Source of the DNA: Actinobacillus capsulatus DSM 19761
Lineage (GTDB): Bacteria > Pseudomonadota > Gammaproteobacteria > Enterobacterales > Pasteurellaceae
Assembly: GCF_000374285.1 (NCBI RefSeq)
Contig: NZ_KB893938.1
Coordinates: 53,871-117,870, forward strand
Reading direction: 5' to 3'
Length of the DNA stretch: 64,000 nt
The notes under the pieces are model-generated. The model had not been told where the DNA came from. It worked only from the letters and a program-made list of their open reading frames with translations, and ran no database searches. The position numbers and the translations under genes were made by a program. Within the stretch, counting starts at the first letter, position 1; the number at the start of each line of letters is the position of its first letter. Positions 55,646-63,623 of this stretch are shown here, in pieces.

Positions 55646-57225
55646 ATGAAAAGCAAGATTGTTGACATTCACGGCAATCCGTTTGTGTTTGACGATACAC
55701 CGCAAACAGAGAATGAGGCGCGTCTGGGATACTTAAAAAATCATGTAAGCGATCATCCAGCAAGCGGACTGACTCCCAATAAAGCGGCAAGTATTATGCG
55801 AGCTGCTGAACTCGGCGATTTAGTCGCACAAAGCGAACTTGCCGAAGATATGGAAGAGAAAGATGCGCATTTACAATCGGAACTCGGCAAACGCCGAGCC
55901 GCATTATTAACAGTAGATTGGCAAATCCAACCACCGCCGAATGCGAGTCGCGCAGAACAACGCGACGCCGAAATGTTAGAGGAAATCCTGCGCGATGCAG
56001 TATGGCTAGACGATTGTATTTTTGACGCATCCGACGCTATTTTAAAGGGTTTCGCTTGTCAAGAAATCGAATGGGAACCGAATTTAGTTGGCGGGTTAAA
56101 ATTAATTCGCAACGTGCAATGGCGTGACCCAGCATGGTTTATGACACCAGTTCACGCTCGCAATACGCTACGTTTACGCGACGGCTCAGTAGACGGCATT
56201 GCATTAGCAAAATTCGGCTGGATTACTCATATCGCTAAAGCGAAAACCGGCTACTTATCACGCACCGGACTTGTGCGTACCTTGATTTTTCCGTTTATTT
56301 ATAAAAATTATTCGGCGCGTGATTTCGCTGAATTTTTAGAAATTTACGGCTTGCCATTACGCCTTGGTAAATACCCGGAAGGCGCAACCAATAACGAAAA
56401 ACAAACATTACTCCGTGCAGTGATGAGTATCGGTCACAATGCTGGTGGCATTATCCCCCGTGGCATGGAAATAGAATTTGAAAAAGCGGCGGAAGGCGAT
56501 AGTAAAGCCTTTATGACCATGATTGAGTGGGCGGAAAAATCCATGTCTAAAGCTATTTTAGGCGGTACGCTCACCTCTCAAGCCGACGGTCAAAGCTCAA
56601 CAAACGCTCTCGGCAAAGTGCACGACGAGGTTCGCCAAGAATTACGCGACAGCGATTTAAAACGGCTACAAGCCACACTTACGCGCGATTTAGTCTATCC
56701 GCTTTACGCACTTAACGCGAAATCATTTAATAATGCGCGCCGTATACCTAAATTTGAGTTTGATTTATCCGAAATCGAAGACATTAACCGCTTTAGCGAA
56801 GGCTTAAATAAACTGGTCGACATCGGCTTTAAAATCCCGGTGCAATGGGCCATGACAAAGTACAAATCCCGATTGCCAGCGACAACGAAGCAATTTTAAG
56901 TCGAGATACGCTTAAACCGCTAGAAACGGATAAACCGAAACCGGAAGAGAACAATGCGGTATTAAGTGCGCTTAATATTCATGCTATCCGTCGTGACCCA
57001 GATGATATGATTGACCAGTTAGAACCGACGGCGCAAGAATACGAATCAGTTATCGACCCGATGTTAAAGCCAATTGTAGATGCCATCAGAACCGGCGGCT
57101 ATGAATTTGCGCAAGAACGACTTACCGAACTTTATGATGATTTGGACGATGAGGAGCTGGAAAAAATGCTAACTCGTGCAATTTTTGTGAGTGACTTAAT
57201 AGGACGCCTATATGCCAACCAATGA
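55646..57225 (+). pseudogene. Portal protein (DUF935, Mu gp29) gene with one-base frameshift
   Basis: The main frame (55,646-56,899) covers the DUF935 portal body (for example FRECQEIEW-type FACQEIEWEPN and GGTLTSQADGQSSTNALGKVHDEVR) up to KIPVQWA. It then runs into nonsense and stops. The next frame continues HDKVQIPIASDNEAIL and a normal C-terminal region to 57,225. Restoring one base in TGGGCCATGAC near 56,848 would give one protein of about 525 residues. It is a mutation or a sequence error. Confidence 0.85.
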
Positions 57226-58555
57226 TCTTAATATGCGTGCACTTTTACACATGGAGCCTAAAGTTGCGGTCGATTATATTAAAGCTAAAGGATACGCTAT
57301 TACTTGGAATTGGCAGGAAGCGTTAGAAGATGCGCATGCTCGCGCATTTACTGTCGCGAAAGTCACTCGTATGGATATTTTAGAGACAATTCGCACGGCA
57401 ACCGTAGAGGCGATAGAAAAAGGTATACCGGAGCGCGAATATATCAACGATCTACGTCCAAAGTTGGAAGCCTTAGGCTGGTGGGGAAAAACGAAAATAT
57501 CAAATTTAAACGGCACTGAACAAATTATACAGCTTGGCAGCCCACGTCGCTTAAAAACGATTTTGCGTACCAATAAAATTACCGCTTATCATGCTGCACG
57601 CTACGCCGAACAACTCGCCAATTCTGACGAACAACCTTATTGGCAATATCTAGCGATTAAAGATAGTCGCACCCGTGCAAGCCATTTGGCGTTGCACGAG
57701 AAAGTCTATCGCTATGACGATCCGATTTGGGAGGTGATGTATCCGCCTAACGGTTGGCATTGTCGCTGTCGAGTGCGCGCATTAAGCGAGAGACGGCTTA
57801 AAAAACAAGGGCTTGAAGTCAGCCAATCTAACGGCAAGATCAAGCAAAGTTGGGCGCTTGCCGGCATTGATAAAGCGACCGGCGAAGAAACGCACGCAAA
57901 AATCTATCATTTGACGACAGACAAAGGTACGATAAAGACTGACCCCGGCTGGAGCCATAATGTCGGCAAAAGTGCGCTTGGCAGTGATGTGGCGTTAGTG
58001 CGTAAAATTTTAGATGCAAAAAATCGTGATTTACGTAGCCAAACAATACAGGCTATTAATAATAGCGAAGCGCGGCATAAAGCATTTGAGAATTGGGTAT
58101 ACACGAATCTCGGCAAACACGGTGCAAGTAACCGTTACATCTCGGCGGGGATTATCAGCGAAGATATTGCCGATAAAGTAGCGCAGTTATCAGGCGGCGA
58201 AAAATCATCACAACGCTTACTAGTGATGACAGAACGTAGTCTTGCACATGCTAACAGTCCAAAGCACCAATCCGGTGGAATTGGATTAACCAGTGATGAA
58301 TACGCTTCCTTATCGCGTGTTATTGCGCAAGGGAGTCTTGTTGTATTAGATAAAAGCGAAGGTCACAATAATCTAATCTACTTTACGGCAGATCGTAAAA
58401 TTAAAGTTGTGGTTGACCCAACTTTTAATATCAAGCGACTAAAACCAAAAGAACAAGTGGACGCAGTTATCAATGCATATAAAGTCGAAAACTATGAAGA
58501 TGTGTTAAGTGCTATTAAAGGCGGGCAATATATAGTGATAAAAGGTGTGCCTTAA
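57212..58555 (+). CDS. Mu F-like minor head protein with a C-terminal toxin-like domain
   Basis: The 447-residue protein has a MuF/SPP1-gp7 head morphogenesis domain (about 60-230) with RYAEQLANSDEQPYWQYLAIKDSRTRASHLALHEKV and the zinc-like WHCRCRVRAL. After residue 330 a separate domain (SLAHANSPKHQSGGIGLTSDEYASL...GSLVVLDKSEGHNNLIYFTADRKIKVVVDP) resembles the PBECR nuclease-like domains often fused to MuF proteins. These are suspected of being injected with the DNA. The toxin assignment is inference. Confidence 0.83.
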   Translation: MPTNDLNMRALLHMEPKVAVDYIKAKGYAITWNWQEALEDAHARAFTVAKVTRMDILETIRTATVEAIEKGIPEREYINDLRPKLEALGWWGKTKISNLNGTEQIIQLGSPRRLKTILRTNKITAYHAARYAEQLANSDEQPYWQYLAIKDSRTRASHLALHEKVYRYDDPIWEVMYPPNGWHCRCRVRALSERRLKKQGLEVSQSNGKIKQSWALAGIDKATGEETHAKIYHLTTDKGTIKTDPGWSHNVGKSALGSDVALVRKILDAKNRDLRSQTIQAINNSEARHKAFENWVYTNLGKHGASNRYISAGIISEDIADKVAQLSGGEKSSQRLLVMTERSLAHANSPKHQSGGIGLTSDEYASLSRVIAQGSLVVLDKSEGHNNLIYFTADRKIKVVVDPTFNIKRLKPKEQVDAVINAYKVENYEDVLSAIKGGQYIVIKGVP

Positions 58556-58567
58556 TTAGGTACTAAG

Positions 58568-58640
58568 TGCCGTGGTGGGGGTTGAACCCACGATATACAT
58601 CATTATAAATGATGCCGCGTTACCATTTCGCCACACGGCA
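58568..58640 (-). tRNA. Phage tRNA-like gene, anticodon UAU (Ile, reads AUA)
   Basis: On the minus strand a 73-base cloverleaf can be drawn: acceptor TGCCGTG/CACGGCA (7 of 7 pairs), D arm around AATGGTAA, anticodon arm CATCA-TTTATAA-TGATG, and T arm GTGGG-TTCAACC-CCCAC. No CCA is encoded, and the acceptor pairing extends three bases beyond the normal end (AAG/CTT). The variable region is one base longer than usual. The anticodon UAU would read the rare codon AUA. It is opposite in strand to the surrounding head genes. Confidence 0.72.
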
Positions 58641-58688
58641 CTTAATTAAGATTGATTAAATTTAAAACGATTTTAAGGAGTATGTCAA

Positions 58689-59132
58689 GTGGAACTCGAC
58701 ATAAAGTTTAACGAAAAAGATATGCGTATTGTGCAAGGCGCATTTGCTAAATTAGTACAACTTGGCAAAGCCGACGGTATAACGCGTAAAATGGCAAATG
58801 TACTGCGTGAAGATGCTGAAGATGCCTTTGAAAACGAACGCTCACCAACCGGCGAGAAATGGGAAACGCTCGACCCTGTATACAAAAAAAGTCGTTATGC
58901 AAAAGGATATGATGGTAAGATACTACATCGCACAGGCTTACTTATTGCAAGCTTGAATATTGACTATGGCGATGACTTTGCCGCAGTCGGTGTATCTGAG
59001 TCTTACGGTATTTATCATCAGCTCGGTACCGATAAAATGTCCGCCCGCCCATTTTTAGGCATTTCCGAAGACGGTATCGACGAGATCAAAGGTATTTTAA
59101 AAAACGCAATAAAACACGCATGGCGTGAATAA
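58689..59132 (+). CDS. Virion morphogenesis protein (Mu G)
   Basis: A 147-residue protein of the phage virion morphogenesis (gpG) family (ANVLREDAEDAFENERSPTGEKWETLDPVYKKSRYAKGYDGKILHRTGLLIASL). It helps join head and tail. It starts at GTG 58689, ten bases after AAGGAG; no ATG gives the family N-terminus. Confidence 0.85.
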   Translation: MELDIKFNEKDMRIVQGAFAKLVQLGKADGITRKMANVLREDAEDAFENERSPTGEKWETLDPVYKKSRYAKGYDGKILHRTGLLIASLNIDYGDDFAAVGVSESYGIYHQLGTDKMSARPFLGISEDGIDEIKGILKNAIKHAWRE

Positions 59133-59146
59133 AATCCATTGAGCCG

Positions 59147-59172
59147 ATAAGTCGTGCCGACTTATTTTTTTA
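59147..59172 (+). terminator. Rho-independent terminator after Mu G
   Basis: ATAAGTCG and CGACTTAT form a perfect stem with a TGC loop followed by TTTTTT. It divides the packaging block from the protease/head block. Confidence 0.85.
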
Positions 59173-59328
59173 AACGCAATTAAACGCCTTTAAACGCCTT
59201 TTGAACGCTACTTATTATTTATTTCTACCTCATATCTAACATCACAACAAATTACCACCGTAAAATCGGTAGTTTGTTGTGATGTACCACAAACCCATCC
59301 AATAGCCCAACCGGCGCATAATGGCGCC

Positions 59329-60408
59329 ATGAACACGACAAAACACCCTCTTGCCGTATTAACGGCACAAATCAATCGCACCACGCCTGACGGCTGGCAA
59401 CAACTTTTGCCAAAAGGTCAATTTCAGGCACGTGACGGACGTCCTTTTGATGTTGCGCACTGGTTTATTAATGCGGCAATTGCACAACGCTTGATTGAAC
59501 GGGTACGTGCGTTAAAGCAAGACGTGCTGATTGATTACGAGCACGAAAGCATTTTGAAAGCCAAACAAGGTGCCGGCGCAGTATTAGCTGCAGGCTGGTT
59601 TAATGCCGATGAAATGCACTGGTTTGATGATGACGAACGACAAGGCTTGTTTATTAAGCCTCGCTGGACGCCGAAAGCTTATCAGCATATTAAAAACGGC
59701 GAGTTTGCGTTTTTGAGTGCAGTATTCCCGTACGACCAAAACGGCGAACCGCTCGAACTAAGAATGGCAGCATTAACAAACGACCCCGGTGTAACCGGCA
59801 TGAAGCGATTAGCGGTGTTGTCGGCAAGAATTGAACAATCAACCCCAACTAAGGAGAAATCAATGAGTCTGGTAAAACAGTTACTTGGTAAGCTCGGTGT
59901 CACTGTATCGGATGAGGCGGACATTACCGACGAGCACGCACAAGCCGCTATTACTGCACTAGATGGCATTACTAGCGCGAAAGCGACAGCGGAAACTCAA
60001 GTTGCGACGTTAAGCGCTCAAATTAACGATGTGGATTTAAGCAAATATGTGCCGAAAGCAGCCTATGATGCAACCGTACAGCAATTAGCGGTGTTATCTG
60101 CGAAATCGACAGATACCGAAATCGACACGATGGTGACAAAAGCACGTAATGAAGGGCGTGTGATTGAAGCGGAAGTGGATTATTTAAAACAATTTGGCAA
60201 ACAAAAAGGCGTGGCGGAATTATCTGCAATGTTAGAGCAACGCCCACAAATTGCCGTGTTGTCCGCACAACAAACGCAAACCACAACTGTGGAGAAAACC
60301 GAAAAAGGGGTTGCGGTGTTAAGTGCGGTTGAAAAAGAAATGGCGCAACGCTTAGGTCTTAGCGAAGCGGACTTTTTGAAACAAAAAGAAGAAATGGAAG
60401 ATAACTAA
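59329..60408 (+). CDS. Mu I-like head protease with nested scaffold (Z)
   Basis: The 359-residue protein has a protease N-terminal half (QLLPKGQFQARDGRPFDVAHWFINAAIAQRLIERVRALKQDVLIDYEHES...FLSAVFPYD...MAALTNDPGVTGM) and an Ala/Lys-rich scaffold C-terminal half. The repeated AVLSA motif occurs about seven times. In Mu, gene I gives the protease and an internal start gives scaffold Z. An internal ATG with AAGGAG is present here at 59863. Confidence 0.87.
   Translation: MNTTKHPLAVLTAQINRTTPDGWQQLLPKGQFQARDGRPFDVAHWFINAAIAQRLIERVRALKQDVLIDYEHESILKAKQGAGAVLAAGWFNADEMHWFDDDERQGLFIKPRWTPKAYQHIKNGEFAFLSAVFPYDQNGEPLELRMAALTNDPGVTGMKRLAVLSARIEQSTPTKEKSMSLVKQLLGKLGVTVSDEADITDEHAQAAITALDGITSAKATAETQVATLSAQINDVDLSKYVPKAAYDATVQQLAVLSAKSTDTEIDTMVTKARNEGRVIEAEVDYLKQFGKQKGVAELSAMLEQRPQIAVLSAQQTQTTTVEKTEKGVAVLSAVEKEMAQRLGLSEADFLKQKEEMEDN
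59863..60408 (+). CDS. Nested scaffold protein (Mu Z-like) from internal start
   Basis: In frame within the protease gene, ATG 59863 (MSLVKQLLGKLGVTVSDEA) is preceded six bases upstream by AAGGAG. That is a better ribosome site than most genes here. It would give a 181-residue scaffold containing the helical C-terminal half and most of the AVLSA repeats. The nested I/Z arrangement is known for Mu. Confidence 0.7.
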   Translation: MSLVKQLLGKLGVTVSDEADITDEHAQAAITALDGITSAKATAETQVATLSAQINDVDLSKYVPKAAYDATVQQLAVLSAKSTDTEIDTMVTKARNEGRVIEAEVDYLKQFGKQKGVAELSAMLEQRPQIAVLSAQQTQTTTVEKTEKGVAVLSAVEKEMAQRLGLSEADFLKQKEEMEDN

Positions 60409-61334
60409 TGGCTAAGAATGTCACTCCTGAAATTGTAAAAGCCTTATTTGTAGGCTTTGCTAAAAACTTTAAAGATGGCTTGGCAAAAGCGCCTAGCCAA
60501 TATACCAAGATTGCAACTGTGGTGAAATCACGCACGGCAAGTAATTCCTATGCGTGGTTGGGGCAAATGCCGAAACTGACAGAATGGGTTGGTAAACGTA
60601 CGATTACCGCAATCCAAAGTCACGGTTATTCAATTGAAAATAAATCTTTTGCAAACGGGGTGTCAATTAAACGCACGGATGTAGAAGACGATAACGAAGG
60701 CGTGTATAGCCCGCTTATTGAAGATTTGGGGTTAGCAGCCGGTACGCAACCTGATGAGCTTGTATTCGGTGCATTGAAGGCAGGTTTTAGTACAGCATGT
60801 TATGACGGTCAGTATTTCTTCGATACTGATCACCCTGTCGGTGCAAATGTAGATGGCACAAGTCCAGTATCTGTAAGCAATATTACAGATGATGGTACAG
60901 GGGTTACGGAAGAAAATGCATGGTATTTGTTAGATACATCTCGTGCATTAAAACCGATTATTTTCCAAGAACGCCAACCACCTAGACCAGCACAAATGAC
61001 AGATGCAAATGCTCAAAAAGTATTTGAGGAGGACGTTTACACCTATGGTGTGGATAGCCGTTGTAATGTCGGTTATGGATTCTGGCAACAGGCTCACGCA
61101 GTGAAAGGAAAGCTTACTCCTGAAAACTTATGGAAAGCCATTGGTGCAATGCGTGCTGTACGCGGCGATGGAGATCACCGTTTAGGCATTAAGCCGACTG
61201 TGTTAGTTGTACCACCATCACTTGAAAAAGAAGCTGTTCAGCTTTTAGAACGTGAATTCCGTGTCGAAAACGGTGCAACGGTAGACAATGAATTTAAAGG
61301 TCGTTTAGAGCTGATTGTTGCTGATTATCTCTAA
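60408..61334 (+). CDS. Major head (capsid) protein, Mu T-like
   Basis: The 308-residue protein matches the Mu gpT family: TIATVVKSRTASNSYAWLGQMPKLTEWVGKRTI near the start and a late DGDHRLGIKPTVLVVPPSLE. It forms the icosahedral shell. It starts at the stop codon of the protease gene. Confidence 0.92.
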   Translation: MAKNVTPEIVKALFVGFAKNFKDGLAKAPSQYTKIATVVKSRTASNSYAWLGQMPKLTEWVGKRTITAIQSHGYSIENKSFANGVSIKRTDVEDDNEGVYSPLIEDLGLAAGTQPDELVFGALKAGFSTACYDGQYFFDTDHPVGANVDGTSPVSVSNITDDGTGVTEENAWYLLDTSRALKPIIFQERQPPRPAQMTDANAQKVFEEDVYTYGVDSRCNVGYGFWQQAHAVKGKLTPENLWKAIGAMRAVRGDGDHRLGIKPTVLVVPPSLEKEAVQLLEREFRVENGATVDNEFKGRLELIVADYL

Positions 61335-61337
61335 TCT

Positions 61338-61382
61338 CAAGCGGTCGGATTTTGTGAGTTTTTTGCAAATTTGACCGCACTT
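61338..61382. terminator. Mixed uptake-sequence hairpin after the capsid gene
   Basis: The left arm carries the Actinobacillus-type core CAAGCGGTC. The right arm read on the minus strand is AAGTGCGGTCAAATTTGC, which is the Haemophilus influenzae-type uptake sequence. The arms pair as AAGCGGTC..GACCGCACTT with a bulge. It lies just behind the capsid stop codon. Confidence 0.7.
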
Positions 61383-61412
61383 TAAACCCGATTTAAAGAG
61401 GATTTAAATGAA

Positions 61413-61805
61413 ATGGAAAAATCTACTTCGTTATACGATGTTGTGGTGTCGAACAAAATTAAACACGGTTATCGCCGTGCTGGTCTCAGCCTTGCAGCCG
61501 GTGAAAGCAAAATTGAAGGCATTACCGAAAGTCAGCTTGCACAACTCCAAGCCGACCCACGTCTGGTGGTTAAAAAAGCCGAACCCGCAAGCGGTGAAAA
61601 AGATAACAAAGGGTTATCTGAAGATAGTAAGACTTCATCTACACAAAGTAAACAGCTTTCAGAAAGTCTATTACCAGCCGATTTAACTGTAGATCAACTA
61701 AAAGCGAAATTAACGGAATTAAACGTTGAGTTTGCAAAGTCTGCAAAAAAAGACGAACTGATTGCGTTACTTGAAAATGCTCTAGCACCGAAGGATAACG
61801 AATAA
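61413..61805 (+). CDS. Mu-like gp35-type protein with C-terminal HeH/LEM-like domain
   Basis: A 130-residue protein whose N-terminal half resembles the FluMu protein HI1506 type (GYRRAGLSLAAGESKIEGITESQLAQLQADPRLVV). It ends with a HeH/SAP-like motif (LTVDQLKAKLTELNVEFAKSAKKDELIALLENAL). An overlapping frame from 61,408 is a shadow. It overlaps the next gene by one base. Confidence 0.78.
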   Translation: MEKSTSLYDVVVSNKIKHGYRRAGLSLAAGESKIEGITESQLAQLQADPRLVVKKAEPASGEKDNKGLSEDSKTSSTQSKQLSESLLPADLTVDQLKAKLTELNVEFAKSAKKDELIALLENALAPKDNE

Positions 61806-62212
61806 TGCTTTACGCGACACCGGAAAGTTTAGTTAAACGCTACGGCGATAAAGTCTTTAACACGCTTGCTGACGGCGTAGACAGTCAAAAAGTCATCGAA
61901 GCACTGCAAGATGCGTCGCAGACAATTGATAGCTATTTAGCAGGTCGTTATACCCTCCCTCTAAAAAGTGTGCCTGCAGTGTTGGAACGTCATTGCTGCT
62001 ATATCGCCCGCTATTTCTTGGAGAAAAATATCGCTACTAAGCAAGCGCGCTGCGACTATGAAGATACTATCAAGTACTTAGAAAAAGTGGCAAACGGTAC
62101 GATTTCACTCGGTGTTAGTGAGGACGGTAATGCAATAGAGAGTGACAATATCATTACCATTCAGTCATCACCTTCAATTTGGGCGCGAGATAAGTCAAAA
62201 GGGTTTATCTGA
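61805..62212 (+). CDS. DUF1320 (Mu gp36) head-tail connector protein
   Basis: The 135-residue protein matches DUF1320: MLYATPESLVKRYGDKVFNTLAD...DASQTIDSYLAGRYTLPL. It is a probable head-tail joining protein, coupled to both neighbours by one-base overlaps. Confidence 0.88.
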   Translation: MLYATPESLVKRYGDKVFNTLADGVDSQKVIEALQDASQTIDSYLAGRYTLPLKSVPAVLERHCCYIARYFLEKNIATKQARCDYEDTIKYLEKVANGTISLGVSEDGNAIESDNIITIQSSPSIWARDKSKGFI

Positions 62213-62643
62213 TGAGCAATATTGCTAAAACCAGTGATGCGTTACAAGCGCGAATTAGAGCACTTTGCGGCAACGCCTTAAACGAAGTAACTACGCACCC
62301 GGGGCACTGGGATGATTCGGCGGTGGCTCGTATCGTCAGTAATCCGCCCGCCGCATATATTGCGTGGCTTGGGCATATGCCAAGCGAAAACCCGCGTATT
62401 GTACAAGCTCGCTGGGCAATATACATCGTCGCCAATGTACTAGACGGCGACCGCGAAGACAATATCGGTATCTATCAACTGGTTGAGCAATTAAGCGCGG
62501 GATTACACCGCTATCGACTTGAGCCAAGCGGTACCTTTGAGTTGTTAAGCGTACAAAACCTATGGTCGGACACTCAAAGCGGTATGGGGGTTGCGGTGTA
62601 CGGTATGTACTTTAAAGCACCTATGCCAAATTACGGGAGTTAA
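62212..62643 (+). CDS. DUF1834 (Mu gp37) phage protein
   Basis: A 143-residue protein of the DUF1834 kind (ARWAIYIVANVLDGDREDNIGIYQLVEQLSAGLHRYRLEPSGTFELLSVQNLWSD). It acts at the head-tail interface or tail terminator in Mu-like phages. It is coupled to the previous gene. Confidence 0.82.
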   Translation: MSNIAKTSDALQARIRALCGNALNEVTTHPGHWDDSAVARIVSNPPAAYIAWLGHMPSENPRIVQARWAIYIVANVLDGDREDNIGIYQLVEQLSAGLHRYRLEPSGTFELLSVQNLWSDTQSGMGVAVYGMYFKAPMPNYGS

Positions 62644-62649
62644 TAAATA

Positions 62650-62835
62650 ATGGCACAAGTGAAAATTATTTTGACTGCGGCACATACACACGGCGGCAAA
62701 CAATATCAAGCTGGTGATACTTTGGAACTAAACCAATCTACCGCACAATTCATCATCAATATGGGGGTAGGCAAACCGGCTGACGCTGCCCGTAAATCAC
62801 AAAAAACGCAACAAGAGGAGAAGGCAAATGCGTAA
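62650..62835 (+). CDS. Small phage protein, conserved position before the tail gene
   Basis: A 61-residue protein with a short beta-rich N-terminal part (VKIILTAAHTHGGKQYQAGDTLELNQSTAQFIINMGVGKPAD) and a charged Lys/Gln/Glu-rich tail. It resembles the small DUF2635-type proteins at this point in Mu-like phages. It overlaps the tail-tube gene by eight bases. Confidence 0.7.
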   Translation: MAQVKIILTAAHTHGGKQYQAGDTLELNQSTAQFIINMGVGKPADAARKSQKTQQEEKANA

Positions 62836-63571
62836 CGAAACATATAGCTACGGTCAGGGTAAAGTCTACCTTGCCGAACGTTTACCTGGTGGCGCTATTG
62901 GCGCACAACGCTGGGTGGGTGATGTCTCAGAGCTTAGTGTATCACTTACCGTTGAGGATTTTACTCACAAAGAGTCGTACTCTGGCAATCGCCAAGAGGT
63001 ACGAAAAATCATTACCGGTAAATCGGGTGAAGTATCAGTCAAATTTCATGAATTAAGCGTTGATAATCTTTCTTTATTATTACTCGGTAACGCCGGCAAA
63101 ATTGCTGAAGGTACGGTAACCGGCGAAAAATTACCGGCAGAGATTAAAGTCGGTGACCGTATTGCGTTAGCTTACGCCAATGTCAGCGAGGTCAAAATTG
63201 ACAATATGACTGAAGGAACGGACTTTTTTGTCGATAGCATTTTTGGTGCGGTCGAATTTTTAACCGCGCATACTGGTAATACCGAAACCGTCGCTTATAA
63301 ATACGGTGAGGTGCAAAATGTAGCAATGTTAACAGGCAATCCGAAAGATTTATGCCTACGTTACGAAGGCGTCAATATGGCGGAACAAAACGAATGGGTA
63401 TTAGTTGAACTGTATAAAATCAATTTTAACCCGACGGACGCATTAAATCTGATTAATAACGATAATGCTTTAGACGCTTTGAGTGCTAAAGCGAAAGTAC
63501 TTGCTGATACCCATAAAAAAGGCGATGACTTATTAGGTCGTTTCGGTCGTATTGTTAAAATTAATCAATAA
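62828..63571 (+). CDS. Phage tail-tube protein of non-contractile-tail type
   Basis: A 247-residue protein with the layout of siphovirus-type tail-tube proteins: GQGKVYLAERLPGGAIGAQRWVGDVSELSVSLTVEDFTHKESYSGNRQEVRKI...GKSGEVSVKFHELSVDNL. Classical Mu has a sheath gene (gpL) at this point. A tail-tube gene here suggests a long flexible tail as in B3/D3112-type transposable phages. The morphology is inferred from this gene and the next. Confidence 0.78.
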   Translation: MRNETYSYGQGKVYLAERLPGGAIGAQRWVGDVSELSVSLTVEDFTHKESYSGNRQEVRKIITGKSGEVSVKFHELSVDNLSLLLLGNAGKIAEGTVTGEKLPAEIKVGDRIALAYANVSEVKIDNMTEGTDFFVDSIFGAVEFLTAHTGNTETVAYKYGEVQNVAMLTGNPKDLCLRYEGVNMAEQNEWVLVELYKINFNPTDALNLINNDNALDALSAKAKVLADTHKKGDDLLGRFGRIVKINQ

Positions 63572-63623
63572 ATTTTTCCTTTGCCCCTGAGAACAGGGGC
63601 TTTAAAAATACCAAGGCTTGATT

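Noticed and set aside
61408..61686. A 92-codon frame starting five bases before the gp35-type gene
   Set aside because: It is a shifted frame of the same gene with an unnatural Lys-rich composition; the 130-residue frame is coupled to its neighbour and has a HeH-like domain.
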